A stretch of DNA of 64,000 nt from Parvibaculum sp049671045 (GTDB lineage: Bacteria > Pseudomonadota > Alphaproteobacteria > Parvibaculales > Parvibaculaceae): assembly GCF_049671045.1 (NCBI RefSeq), contig NZ_JBATUH010000043.1, positions 1 through 64,000 on the forward strand, written 5' to 3'. Position numbers and translations under genes: made by a program. Below are positions 49,497-58,493 of this stretch, piece after piece (the stretch's first letter is position 1; each line of letters opens with the position of its first letter). A model generated the notes under the pieces. The model did no database searches, was not told the origin of the DNA, and saw nothing but the letters and a program-made list of their open reading frames with translations.

Positions 49497-50305
49497 AGAG
49501 CGAAGCGGCCCAGCGCGCCCGCGACGCCGCGCACGATCCATTTTGGCGCGGCGCGTGCGGCGATGCTCGCCGCGAAATTGATCGCACCTGGCACGCGGAT
49601 CACCTCGCCCGCCATGCAGGCGGCATAGCCCTGCGCCGCCACATCGTCGACATCGCCGATGAGGAAGGGCGGCACTTGCGAGGCGGCGGCGTTCCCCTCC
49701 TTCGCGCGCTCCACCATGCTCGTCTGCGTGATGCCGGGGCAGAGAGCCGTCACGCTCACGCCCGTGCCCTTGAGTTCCTCGGACAGCGATTCCGTCAGCG
49801 ACAGCACATAGGCCTTGGTCGCGGCATAGGTCGCAAGCGACGGTACGGGCTGGAAGGCGGCGATCGAGGCGACGTTGAGGATGCGGCCCCGCCCGCGCTC
49901 GAGCATGGGCGCGAGGAAGCGGCTCGTCATCTCGGTGAGCGCCGCGACATTGAGGCCGATCAATTCCTGATGGCGTTCGGGCGGAATGCTCCGGAAAGCG
50001 CCCAGTTCGAGCACGCCGGCATTATTGACGAGGACGTCAATCTGGAGCTTGCGCCGCGTTGTACCGGCAAGAAGCGTCTTCGGCGCGCCGGGCTTCGAGA
50101 GATCGGCGGGCATCGCGATCGCCTTCACGCCGAACTCCGAGGCGAGCTGCCGGGCGAGCGCTTCGAGCTTGTCGCGGCTGCGCGCCACGAGAACGAGATC
50201 AAAGCCGCCCGCTGCGAACTGGCGCGCGAGTGCCGCGCCTATGCCCGCCGATGCGCCGGTTATGAGCGCGGTTTCGCGCGCCGGTGCCTTCGAACGTGCG
50301 GCCAT
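49493..50305 (-). CDS. SDR-family oxidoreductase, DltE-like
   Basis: A 270-residue SDR with TGASAGIG at 16-23, NNAG at about 94-97, Ser147 and Tyr160-x3-Lys164 (TYAATKAYV). It resembles the DltE/YqjQ-like subgroup, which has a longer C terminus (about residues 215-270). ARSRDKL near residue 41 suggests NADP preference. The start at 50305 follows GGGAGGGG; an in-frame ATG at 50326 was rejected. Substrate unknown. Confidence 0.86.
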   Translation of the reverse strand: MAARSKAPARETALITGASAGIGAALARQFAAGGFDLVLVARSRDKLEALARQLASEFGVKAIAMPADLSKPGAPKTLLAGTTRRKLQIDVLVNNAGVLELGAFRSIPPERHQELIGLNVAALTEMTSRFLAPMLERGRGRILNVASIAAFQPVPSLATYAATKAYVLSLTESLSEELKGTGVSVTALCPGITQTSMVERAKEGNAAASQVPPFLIGDVDDVAAQGYAACMAGEVIRVPGAINFAASIAARAAPKWIVRGVAGALGRFAL

Positions 50306-50552
50306 GGTCCCCTCCCTCTCCTGCAAGGAGCATAGCGCTCTTTTTCCTGCGCAGGTTCATGCTTTTTTCCGCAAATCTTCACTTCGCAAGAAATGCGGCA
50401 GGCGTCACAATTGTGCCCGACTGTCGTGCTCAATCGACCGCAAATCATCCGCGCGGGGACATATTGATTCTCAGCCGGCCGGAAGCGAAGCGGGCCGTGT
50501 TTGCGAACGAAAAGCCCCCGCACACCGCCAAGAGCAGACGAGGGAGAATTCC

Positions 50553-52634
50553 ATGTCGCGTCTCATCGCCATCCTCGCCGGTATTGCCGTCATCCTCATC
50601 GCGGTCATCGTCGCGGTGCCGCTCTTCATTCCCGCGAGCGTCTACAAGGAGCGCGTCGTCTCGATCGTGAAGAGCCAGACGGGCCGCGACCTTGCGATCG
50701 GCGGCAATGTGGGGCTCTCCTTCTTTCCAAGGCTCGCGGTCAAGGTCGAGAATGTGAGCCTCTCCAACGCCTCCTGGGCGAAGGATCGCGACATGGTCGC
50801 GATGCGCGAGATGCGGGCCGCGCTCAAGATCCTGCCGCTCTTCCGCGGCGAGGTCGAAATCGACAGTTTCGTTCTCGTCGACCCCGTGATCCATCTCGAA
50901 GTGCGCGCCGACGGCACGCCCAACTGGCAGTTCTCCACCGCGCAGGCGCCCGCCGCCACAGCGCAGGCGCCCGCCGCGCAAGGACCGGGCGGCGCGGCGC
51001 TGAAGCAGATCCGCCTCGGCGATGTCTCGATCTCCAATGGCTCGGCCACCTATCGCAACGCCAGGACCGGCGCCTCGCTCGCCTTTGAAAAGGTCAATCT
51101 CGATCTCGCCATGCCGAGCCTCGACGAGCCCTTCAAGGCCGATGGCTCGCTGGTCTGGAACAGCGAGCCGCTGAAGCTCTCGCTCGTGGCGGATCGCCCG
51201 CGCGCGCTCGCCTCGGGCGGCGAAACGCCCATCACCTTCGCGCTCGCCTCCTCCAAGATCGACGCCACCTACAAGGGCAGCATCCGTCCCCTCGAAGGGC
51301 TGCGCTTTGCGGGCGACGTCAAGCTCGCCACCGCCTCGGTTCGCCAGCTTTCGGCCTGGCTCGGCCATCCTCTTCCCGCCGGAAACGGCTTCGGGCCTCT
51401 CTCGATAGAAGGCCGCGCATCGGGCGAGAGCGGCAATTACGCCTTCAGCGACGCGAAGGTGAACCTCGACGGCATGAACGCGACGGGCGCACTCACCGTC
51501 GCGACCGGCGGCGCGCGGCCGCTCGTCAAGGGAAAGCTCGCGGTCGACCGCATCGACACCAATGCCTATCTCGCAAGCAATGACACCTCCGCCGCGCCGA
51601 AGCCCGTGGGCGACGCGGCAGAGAGCGGCAATGGCGGCTGGAGCAACGAGCCGCTCGACCTTTCGGGGCTGCGCGCGGTCAATGCCGACATCGCCTTCAG
51701 CGCGGGCGAACTCCTCTTCAAGAAGATCAGGGTCGGCGAAAGCGCGCTCGCCCTGCGCCTCAACGACGGCGTGATGACCGTCAATCTCTCGCGGCTCGCG
51801 CTCTATGAAGGCTCCGGCACGGGCATGGTCGCGCTCGACGGCTCGGCGCGCGAGGCGCGCGTCAGGGCGTCGTTCACGATTTCCGGCGTCGCCGCCCAGC
51901 CGCTTCTTGCCGATGCCGCCGACTTCAAGCGGCTCGACGGGCGCACCGCGCTCAATTTCGCGATCGAAACAGCAGGCACGAGCCAGCGCGAAATGATCGG
52001 CGCCCTTGGCGGCAAGGGGGAGGTGCGCTTCACCAATGGCGCGATCAAGGGCGTCAATGTCGCCCAGCTCATCCGCACCGTCGCCACCAATCCCGTGACC
52101 GGATGGGGAAGCGGCGGCACTCAGGATACGGATTTTTCTGAACTCGGCGGCACATTCACCATCGAGCGCGGCATCCTCACCAACAGCGATCTCAGATTGC
52201 TGAGCCCGCTCGTGCGCGTCAGCGGCGCGGGCACGGTCGATCTGCCGCACCGGACGCTCAACTACCGCATTGCGCCGAAGCTCGCCGCCACGCTTGAGGG
52301 CCAGGGCGGCGCTGCCGACACGAAGGGGCTCGAAGTGCCGCTCATCATCGAGGGGCCATGGGCGGCGCCAAAATTCCGCCCGGACCTTCAGTCCATGCTC
52401 CAGAACCCGCAAGGGACGATCGAGCAACTCAAGGGCCTCAAGGGCGAAGGCGGGAAGGAATTGCTGAAGGGGCTTCTCGGCGGCTCGAAGAGCGAAACCC
52501 AGCCGCAGACGACCGAGCCCGAAAGTGCCACGCCCCAGGCGCCATCCGGCGAGACGGGCGGCACGCAGCAGACGGCACCGTCCGGCGAGAAGCCGAAGCC
52601 CGGCGAAACGCTGAAGAAGCTCTTTGGCGGCTAG
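50553..52634 (+). CDS. AsmA-family envelope protein
   Basis: A 693-residue protein with one N-terminal membrane helix (about 5-28, rich in Ile/Val) and a long periplasmic beta-rich part. The N-terminal AsmA segment includes GRDLAIGGNVGLSFFPRLAVKVENV (quoted in part), and the C-terminal AsmA_2-like region contains GKGEVRFTNGAIKGVNVAQLIR. The tail (about 640-693) is rich in Gln, Thr, Pro and Glu and likely disordered. AsmA proteins act in outer-membrane biogenesis and probably lipid transfer. The ATG at 50553 follows AGGGAGA; an upstream in-frame extension was rejected because it lacks family features. Confidence 0.88.
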   Translation: MSRLIAILAGIAVILIAVIVAVPLFIPASVYKERVVSIVKSQTGRDLAIGGNVGLSFFPRLAVKVENVSLSNASWAKDRDMVAMREMRAALKILPLFRGEVEIDSFVLVDPVIHLEVRADGTPNWQFSTAQAPAATAQAPAAQGPGGAALKQIRLGDVSISNGSATYRNARTGASLAFEKVNLDLAMPSLDEPFKADGSLVWNSEPLKLSLVADRPRALASGGETPITFALASSKIDATYKGSIRPLEGLRFAGDVKLATASVRQLSAWLGHPLPAGNGFGPLSIEGRASGESGNYAFSDAKVNLDGMNATGALTVATGGARPLVKGKLAVDRIDTNAYLASNDTSAAPKPVGDAAESGNGGWSNEPLDLSGLRAVNADIAFSAGELLFKKIRVGESALALRLNDGVMTVNLSRLALYEGSGTGMVALDGSAREARVRASFTISGVAAQPLLADAADFKRLDGRTALNFAIETAGTSQREMIGALGGKGEVRFTNGAIKGVNVAQLIRTVATNPVTGWGSGGTQDTDFSELGGTFTIERGILTNSDLRLLSPLVRVSGAGTVDLPHRTLNYRIAPKLAATLEGQGGAADTKGLEVPLIIEGPWAAPKFRPDLQSMLQNPQGTIEQLKGLKGEGGKELLKGLLGGSKSETQPQTTEPESATPQAPSGETGGTQQTAPSGEKPKPGETLKKLFGG

Positions 52635-52726
52635 GGCGTTTCCGGAAAATACCCAGAGAAGCCAACAGCCGATCAGGTCGCGCAAGTCCGGGCGGGAAAC
52701 CGCCCGGCACTGCTCGTGGAGCCGCG

Positions 52727-53215
52727 TCAGACCTTCTTCACATCGGCGAGATCGACATATTCCTTCACACCATCGACCCGGTACATGCGGCGATCGAGGC
52801 GGGGATAGGTGCAGATGTCGATGGCCGAGCGGGTGCCGCCCATGAGATAGACGAGGTCCTCGCTCGCCTCCTCCGGCACGCGCATGGAATGGGCGGGCGA
52901 ATTGGCCGGAAATGCCATGAAGTCGCCGGGGCCGACCGGAAATTCCTCCGCGCCGATGGCCGCCACGCCCCGGCCCGAAAGGATATAGAGGAACTCCTCG
53001 TCCTGACCGTGGAAGTGATGCTCGGTGGTGGCGTGGCCGGGCTCCACGCTGACAAGGTGGATGCCCATATCCTTCAGCCCGGCAAGATCGCCGAGCGAGC
53101 GCGTATGGCGCACCGCCCCGGCGTTGAACTGGTGGACATGCCGCCGTTCCTCGAGCCCGGCGATGGTTTCCGCGCTCCAGAAGAGCCCTTCGGCCCCCTT
53201 CCCCTTCCCGTCCAT
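52727..53215 (-). CDS. Cupin-domain protein
   Basis: A 162-residue single-cupin protein. The metal-binding motif runs from GHATTEHHFHGQDEEFLYIL (His, His, Glu ligands, about residues 60-79) to GDFMAFPANSPAHS, with a final His. The C terminus, DICTYPRLDRRMYRVDG, resembles cupins linked to sugar or organic-acid metabolism. GGGAGGA precedes the ATG. It lies alone on the minus strand between AsmA and a small membrane protein gene, so its role is not indicated by context. Confidence 0.83.
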   Translation of the reverse strand: MDGKGKGAEGLFWSAETIAGLEERRHVHQFNAGAVRHTRSLGDLAGLKDMGIHLVSVEPGHATTEHHFHGQDEEFLYILSGRGVAAIGAEEFPVGPGDFMAFPANSPAHSMRVPEEASEDLVYLMGGTRSAIDICTYPRLDRRMYRVDGVKEYVDLADVKKV

Positions 53216-53312
53216 CCCGTCCTCCCGCCTGAAGCCCGGGCTTTGTCCCGGGGCGCGCGGCGTCTAGACTGTCCCAAGTCGAGATTCACAGGGACGCGAG
53301 CCAGCGCCGCCC

Positions 53313-53564
53313 ATGTTCTACAACTTCATGTCGACGCTCGTGAAATTCACCCTGGGAGCGGTCCTCATCGGGGCGCTTCTCAATGAATTCAACATCAGCG
53401 CCGATCAGGTCCTCACCGATGTGGGTCTTACGCCGCAGCACATCATGGCGGTGATGCGCGAGGGTGTCGAATGGGCGCTGCCGCATTTCATACTGGGCGC
53501 CATCGTTCTCGTGCCCATATGGATCGTCATTTTCCTGCTGAAGCCGCCCAGACTGGGCAAGTAG
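53313..53564 (+). CDS. Small membrane protein, probably DUF6460
   Basis: An 83-residue protein with two hydrophobic segments, about residues 8-23 and 58-76 (LGAIVLVPIWIVIFLL). The layout, with a short loop and a basic-proline tail PPRLGK, matches the small DUF6460 proteins of Hyphomicrobiales as I remember them. Function unknown. It may be cotranscribed with the following secreted protein, 67 bp downstream. Confidence 0.65.
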   Translation: MFYNFMSTLVKFTLGAVLIGALLNEFNISADQVLTDVGLTPQHIMAVMREGVEWALPHFILGAIVLVPIWIVIFLLKPPRLGK

Positions 53565-53631
53565 GCGGCCCCCGGCGGGAAGGCGCACCCGCGGCTTTGC
53601 ATGCGGCGGCATTAAAATATAGAAGAGCTAC

Positions 53632-54024
53632 ATGCTGAAACCTGCCCTCATGACGCGGGCCGCGACCGCCGCCATTCTCATCGCTGCGCTTGCGCCCGGC
53701 CTTGTCCATGCCGCGGGGAAGAAGGGCAAGGATGTCGGCGCCGGGCTCGTCGGCAACACGGTCGAGCTCGCGGGACCTCAGGGCACGACCAGAATCTACT
53801 ATCCCGACCGCAGGGCCATCGTCGTGCGCGCGCCCGACGGCTCCGAGATGAAGGGGCACTGGCGCGTCAAGGGGCGGCAGATCTGCACCCGCATGGAAAA
53901 GCAGGCTGAAAACTGCACCGCGCCCATCGACGTTCCCCCGGTCGCCGGAAGCTCCGGCACGCTTCCCGGCGAGGCGGGCGGCGCGGACCTCCAATGGTCG
54001 GTGAGAAAGGGCAAGGCGTTTTAG
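53632..54024 (+). CDS. Secreted hypothetical protein
   Basis: A 130-residue protein with a signal peptide (about 1-27, ending VHAAG) and no family I recognise. The mature part has two cysteines, in QICTRM and AENCTAP, likely to form a periplasmic disulfide. GTTRIYYPDRRAIVVRAPDG and GHWRVKGRQIC suggest a small beta-rich domain such as those found in periplasmic DUF proteins. No function is offered. Confidence 0.65.
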   Translation: MLKPALMTRAATAAILIAALAPGLVHAAGKKGKDVGAGLVGNTVELAGPQGTTRIYYPDRRAIVVRAPDGSEMKGHWRVKGRQICTRMEKQAENCTAPIDVPPVAGSSGTLPGEAGGADLQWSVRKGKAF

Positions 54025-54101
54025 GCCGCCCCTCCTATCCGGCACTCTCGCAAGCGCCTAGAATCCTACAAACCATTGAAGAGCGATTCGCGGAGGGCGA
54101 T

Positions 54102-54887
54102 ATGGGCAGACTCTCGGGCAAGCGGGCCATCGTCACAGGCGCCGGAAGCGGCATCGGGCGCGCGAGCGCCGTTCTCTTCGCGCTCGAAGGCGCGAGGGTG
54201 GTGGCGGTCGACCGGGTCGAAGACGCGGTCGACGAAACAGCGGCCATGATCCGCAAGGCGGGCGGCACCGTGACCTCCGTCGCCGCCGATGTGGGCAACG
54301 AGGAAGCCGTGAAGGGCTTCATCGACCATTGCGTCGAGCAGCATGGCGGCCTCGACGTCATCTACGCCAATGCAGGCATCTCCGGCGGCATGGTGCCGCT
54401 CGCCGAGCAGACGGTCGACTACTGGGCGGAAATCCTCCGCATCAACCTCATCGGCCCGTTCCTCGCCATCAAGCACGCCTCGCCGCACATGATTCGCCAG
54501 GGCAAGGGGTCGATCATCTGCACGGCCTCGGTCGCCGGCCTCAGGGCCAATGCAGGCGGCACGCCCTATAGCGCGAGCAAGGCAGGCGTCATCAGCCTGG
54601 TGCAGACGACCGCGAACGAATTTTACGGGACCGGCGTGCGCGTCAACGCGATCTGCCCCGGCCTCATCGAAACGGGGATGACGAAGCCCATCTTCGACAA
54701 TGCCCGCGCGCGCGGCACGGATACGAAGATCGGCCAGCTCAATCCGCTGAAACGCTACGGTGTGCCGGAGGAGATCGCGCATATGGCGCTTTTCCTCGCC
54801 AGCGACGATGCCTCCTATGTGAACGGCCAGGCCATCGCCGTTGATGGCGGGCTTTCGAGCACGCATCCCTTCGCCGGCAGGCGCTAA
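54102..54887 (+). CDS. SDR-family oxidoreductase
   Basis: A 261-residue classical SDR with TGAGSGIG at 12-19, YANAG near 88-92, Ser143 and Tyr156-x3-Lys160 (TPYSASKAG). AVDRVED after the second strand favours NAD+. The PGLIETGM segment after the active site is typical of the family. Start at 54102 follows GGAGGG; the in-frame start at 53994 overlaps the previous gene. Substrate unknown. It is the last GC-rich gene before the more AT-rich polysaccharide region. Confidence 0.9.
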   Translation: MGRLSGKRAIVTGAGSGIGRASAVLFALEGARVVAVDRVEDAVDETAAMIRKAGGTVTSVAADVGNEEAVKGFIDHCVEQHGGLDVIYANAGISGGMVPLAEQTVDYWAEILRINLIGPFLAIKHASPHMIRQGKGSIICTASVAGLRANAGGTPYSASKAGVISLVQTTANEFYGTGVRVNAICPGLIETGMTKPIFDNARARGTDTKIGQLNPLKRYGVPEEIAHMALFLASDDASYVNGQAIAVDGGLSSTHPFAGRR

Positions 54888-54949
54888 GCCTTCAGAGGCA
54901 TCGGCCTGACTGATCGCCCCACGTTCCGGGACCGATCACCTGGCAAGGC

Positions 54950-55778
54950 CAGTGTTCAAAGCCGGCATTCGACAGCGGCAACATAGCAGCCTTGCCGTCA
55001 AGATCATGTTACGAGATCATCATAAAACCGTCTTTCAACGGACGACTTCCGATGGGTCTCGTGCTGAATTCGACCCGGCATCAAGAACACTGCGAGCGGG
55101 CGGCCGACCAGAGGATGCCCCCCTTCCGTCGGGCGCCAGATTTTCTTCAGCCCTCACCACATCAGCGAGGAAAATCTCCGCCACTACATAGATCATCTCA
55201 ACAGGGTCAAACCGCGATGGCTGACGGGACGCCCCTCGCTTATCTCCGAATTGGGGCCATATATCAGCCAAACATGGCATGGTCTCGACTATCAATTGGA
55301 GTGGATCACTCTTGGTGCCGAGAACTCGCTGGCGCATCAGAAACACCAGATCCAAACGGCTTTCGGCATTACTCCGGTTCAGCACTACGGGATGGAAGAA
55401 GGCGTGGCGAACATCTCGGAGCACCCCGATCACACGCTGCGCATCGACGAAGACTTCGCGGCGGTCGAGCTGGTCCCATCGGACATGCCCGGCTTATGCA
55501 AGGTTGTCGGCACCAACTTCAGCAATCCGGCCTTTCCTCTATTGCGCTATAATGTCGGCGATCTCGTATCCGCCAACGAATCGCCGGCCAGAAGCGGCGC
55601 ATTCAGACGCATCATTCGCACACTCGATGGCCGGACCGAGGCGAAACTCAGGCAGGGAGCCGCAATACACCTGGGAGCCGGCACTCGGATGGACATAAAA
55701 TATTTGGACACTCTCGTGAAAACCCGGAACAGAAAAATCGACCGGTCATCTCCAGAGCTGGCAGCCTCTATTGATTGA
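54950..55778 (+). pseudogene. Decayed capK-like adenylate-forming gene, 3' part
   Basis: The longest open stretch (from 55068, including SPHHISEENLRHY, VKPRWLTGRPSL and LLRYNVGDLVS) resembles the C-terminal half of CapK/phenylacetate-CoA-ligase-like proteins found in polysaccharide loci. A TGA at 55065-55067 closes that frame upstream. Traces of an earlier part (TVFQRTTSDGS, compare the adenylation loop TSGSTG) are in another frame near 55030. After IRTLDGRTE the similarity fades. The 5' half is missing. The gene is therefore truncated and frameshifted. Confidence 0.7.
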
Positions 55779-56916
55779 TCGTCACAGCACCTTGATCCGC
55801 ACCGACAGGAATCGGCCTTCCGTAATCGCTCTCGTTCAGCTTCCGCCGCCCATGCATGGCGCGGCGGCAATGAATTTGCGCGTCGTCGAATCGAAGCTGC
55901 TGAACGAAAATTTCGACATCGAAACCATTCCCATTCAGCTCAGCACCTCTCTGGTGGATATGGGAAGCCTCTCATTCCGGAAATTGCTCCGCGTGGTGTC
56001 GCTCTCCATGCGGCTGGCGAGTGCGCTCATGCGCCGGAGAGCCGATATCGTCTATTTCACGCTGCCCCCCACAGGTGGCGCTTTCTATGCCGGCCTGCCG
56101 CTGGTGGCTCTCGCGAAGACTTCCGGCGCGCGCATCATCTATCATTTCCACGGGAAGGGTATTGGCGCCCATGCGCAGCGATCCGGAATATACCGGCGGC
56201 TGATGGAATGGGCGCTCAAAGGCAGCCGGGTAATCCTTCTCTCCCCACGCCTCCATGATGAAGTTGCGCCCTTTGCTCCGCGCGAAGCTGTCCGCTTCAT
56301 TCCGAACGGCATCCCGATCGCGGCAGCGCCTCTCCGCGAGGGTTCGACTGACGGCAGGCCGCCGCAAATCCTCTATCTGTCGAACCTTGTGCTCACCAAG
56401 GGCCCGCTGGTCCTGCTCGAGGCGCTGGCCGATCTCGCGGCGAGCGGTGCAAATTTCCGCGCTGTCATAGCCGGGCGTGAAACGGCCGACCTCAGCGCTG
56501 CCCGTCTCGCGGAGGAAATCCGGAAGCGTGGCCTTGAGAGACATGTGCACTATGCCGGTCCGGTCCATGGCGCCCACAAGGAACGGCTGCTCGCCGAATC
56601 GGATATCTTCGCCTTCCCCACCTACTACCGGAACGAAGCTTTCCCCATTGCGCTGCTCGAGGCCATGTCAACGGGCCTTGCCATCGTCACCACGCCGGAG
56701 GGCGCCATTCCCGATTTCGTGCACGATGGAGAAAACGGCATACTGGTCCCTCAGCAAGATCGCGCCGCGCTCGCGAATGCCTTGCAGCGCCTCATCGAGA
56801 ATATTCCGTTGCGTGAAAGCATGGGGCGGCAGAACAGGGAAGCCGTGCTCCGCGACTTCACCCTCGAGCGCTTCGAGGAGCGCATATGCGAGGCTTGGCT
56901 GCGGATGATGAGGTAG
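55771..56916 (+). CDS. Glycosyltransferase, GT4 (group 1)
   Basis: A 381-residue GT-B glycosyltransferase. The N-terminal LPPPMHGAAAMN resembles the acceptor-side start of many capsule GT4 enzymes; the C-terminal donor domain has LYLSNLVLTKG, FAFPTYYRNEAFPIALLEAMSTG (quoted in part) with the family E-x7-E pattern, and TTPEGAIPDFVHDGENG. It would use a nucleotide sugar to extend a lipid-linked glycan. No ATG lies before the conserved N terminus, so a TTG at 55771 or 55792 is likely, and the start is uncertain. It overlaps the end of the capK-like pseudogene. Confidence 0.82.
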   Translation: MIDRHSTLIRTDRNRPSVIALVQLPPPMHGAAAMNLRVVESKLLNENFDIETIPIQLSTSLVDMGSLSFRKLLRVVSLSMRLASALMRRRADIVYFTLPPTGGAFYAGLPLVALAKTSGARIIYHFHGKGIGAHAQRSGIYRRLMEWALKGSRVILLSPRLHDEVAPFAPREAVRFIPNGIPIAAAPLREGSTDGRPPQILYLSNLVLTKGPLVLLEALADLAASGANFRAVIAGRETADLSAARLAEEIRKRGLERHVHYAGPVHGAHKERLLAESDIFAFPTYYRNEAFPIALLEAMSTGLAIVTTPEGAIPDFVHDGENGILVPQQDRAALANALQRLIENIPLRESMGRQNREAVLRDFTLERFEERICEAWLRMMR

Positions 56917-56949
56917 AATAAAAAAAGTTCGCGCCACAGGCACAAGTTC

Positions 56950-58179
56950 ATGGAGTACGGCGGAATGAGTCTTGCCGAGAGAGCCACATATCCGTTTCAA
57001 CCCGCAAGGGTTGCCTCCTCGCGAGCAGTCCTCGAACCGCTAAGCGACCGCATATTCTTCTGGTGCCTTTTCGTTTTCATATCGCTCTCGCCCCATATCC
57101 GGGAGTACGACGGCGCACTCCTGTTTGCGTTTGTCGCCATAGAGATTGCATATGTCATCTGGAGCCGAAGCTTCGTTTTCTATGTGCCGCTGACTGCATT
57201 CACCTCGCTGGGCGTGCTTTACGCAGTTCTTTCATACTACGGATTTCTTCCCGACGCCTGGGCGCGCTTCAATCTTGCGTGGGCAATTCCGCAGCAAGCA
57301 TCATTTCTCGCGATACTTTACCCGACGGTTCTGGCAGCTCGGCAACAGTGGCGCTTCTTGCGTCAAGCGCCCTCAGCTCCCTGGCGCATAGCCGCCCTCG
57401 CACTTGCCGGCGGCGTGATTTCGCATGCAATCGCCCCCGCTTTCATCGCTTCCGATTACAGAAACTTCTTCCTTTCTCCCGGGAACGCGGGGTTCTTCAT
57501 GTTCTTCGCCGCTTCCTACTTCCTGTTTCTATCACCTCGCTCGATTGCAAGCGGCCTTGCTCTCGGCTTGGTACTCTTGGGCATAGTTCTGGCACCCCAA
57601 CTCCAGACACAGCTTCTTTACCTTCTGATCTTCGTTCTCCTTTTTTCTCCGTGGCCACGCCTTGTCGTAGCCGGGTGGTGCGCCACGCTCGTCGCCATGT
57701 ATTTTCTGGCATTCGCATATCCTGTGTGGATATGGAATATCGACCCTAATTCCGGAATTCGCGCGTTCTTTGCTCGCGACGCCTTTGAAGCTCTTTGGGA
57801 TAGCGGTGGCATTGGTGTCGGCTTCGGCAAGGAAGCGATCAAGAACTACTATGCGGCCGTAGGCCACTTCCATACGGATTGGCACAACCGCTTCAACGCC
57901 TTCATCATGATTGGCGTACACAACTCATTCACGGCCATGTTTTACCGGCTGGGTATTCTTGGCGGTCTGCTCTGGTTGTGGGTGGCCGTTGTGAAGCCCT
58001 TCCCTCCGGCACAAGCCAGCTTGCCTGAACGGCGCTTCTACTCGGCGATTTTTGGCGCAATGTTCATCGCGACATTCACGAATGTCGGGCTTGAGAGCCC
58101 GACATTCTCGCCGGCCGTCGCATTTGCGATCGGCATCCTGATGAGTGAAAAAGAAAGGCTGATGGCTGATCGCGCCTGA
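56950..58179 (+). CDS. Wzy-like polysaccharide polymerase or O-antigen ligase-type membrane protein
   Basis: A 409-residue polytopic protein with about ten to twelve hydrophobic segments. The large periplasmic loop ends in GGIGVGFGKE, then GVHNSFTAMFYRLGILGGLLWL, which resembles the HNxxL/G loop of Wzy and WaaL proteins. It probably polymerises or ligates repeat units at the periplasmic face. An ATG at 56965 is an alternative start. Base composition is clearly more AT-rich than that of the flanking metabolic genes, as usual in polysaccharide loci. Confidence 0.75.
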   Translation: MEYGGMSLAERATYPFQPARVASSRAVLEPLSDRIFFWCLFVFISLSPHIREYDGALLFAFVAIEIAYVIWSRSFVFYVPLTAFTSLGVLYAVLSYYGFLPDAWARFNLAWAIPQQASFLAILYPTVLAARQQWRFLRQAPSAPWRIAALALAGGVISHAIAPAFIASDYRNFFLSPGNAGFFMFFAASYFLFLSPRSIASGLALGLVLLGIVLAPQLQTQLLYLLIFVLLFSPWPRLVVAGWCATLVAMYFLAFAYPVWIWNIDPNSGIRAFFARDAFEALWDSGGIGVGFGKEAIKNYYAAVGHFHTDWHNRFNAFIMIGVHNSFTAMFYRLGILGGLLWLWVAVVKPFPPAQASLPERRFYSAIFGAMFIATFTNVGLESPTFSPAVAFAIGILMSEKERLMADRA

Positions 58180-58493
58180 TTGGATGAATCGCGCGACAGG
58201 AAAACCGGATGCTCCAGCCTCGCGCAAACGGCTCTATCAATAAAATTTCGAGGTGGAATATAATGATCTGCCGACGCAGAATTCTGGCCGCCTTCAACGC
58301 AGAGTAGGTATTCCCGTCTTGTCGAAGGCGAACCGGTTCCATCTCGACATGTTCAATGTCACTTCAGCGGCGCGCAGCCTGCCAACCAGACAGGGAATGA
58401 CCTCTGCAATGCATCGGCGTTGTGCGCTCCCCCCTGCAAAGTCGTGGCGGAAAGTGAAGCTTCGAGGCGAAATTCGCGGGGAGCGGTGGCCTG
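58180..58493 (+). other. Intergenic region in the polysaccharide locus
   Basis: These 314 bases hold an 82-codon open frame (58253-58501) without family resemblance and without a good ribosome site; I do not call it a gene. The region may be the remnant of a lost gene between the polymerase and flippase genes. Confidence 0.4.

Noticed and set aside
50445..52685. 746-codon minus-strand open frame opposite the AsmA gene
   Set aside because: Antisense shadow of a high-GC gene; no ribosome site and no recognisable domain.
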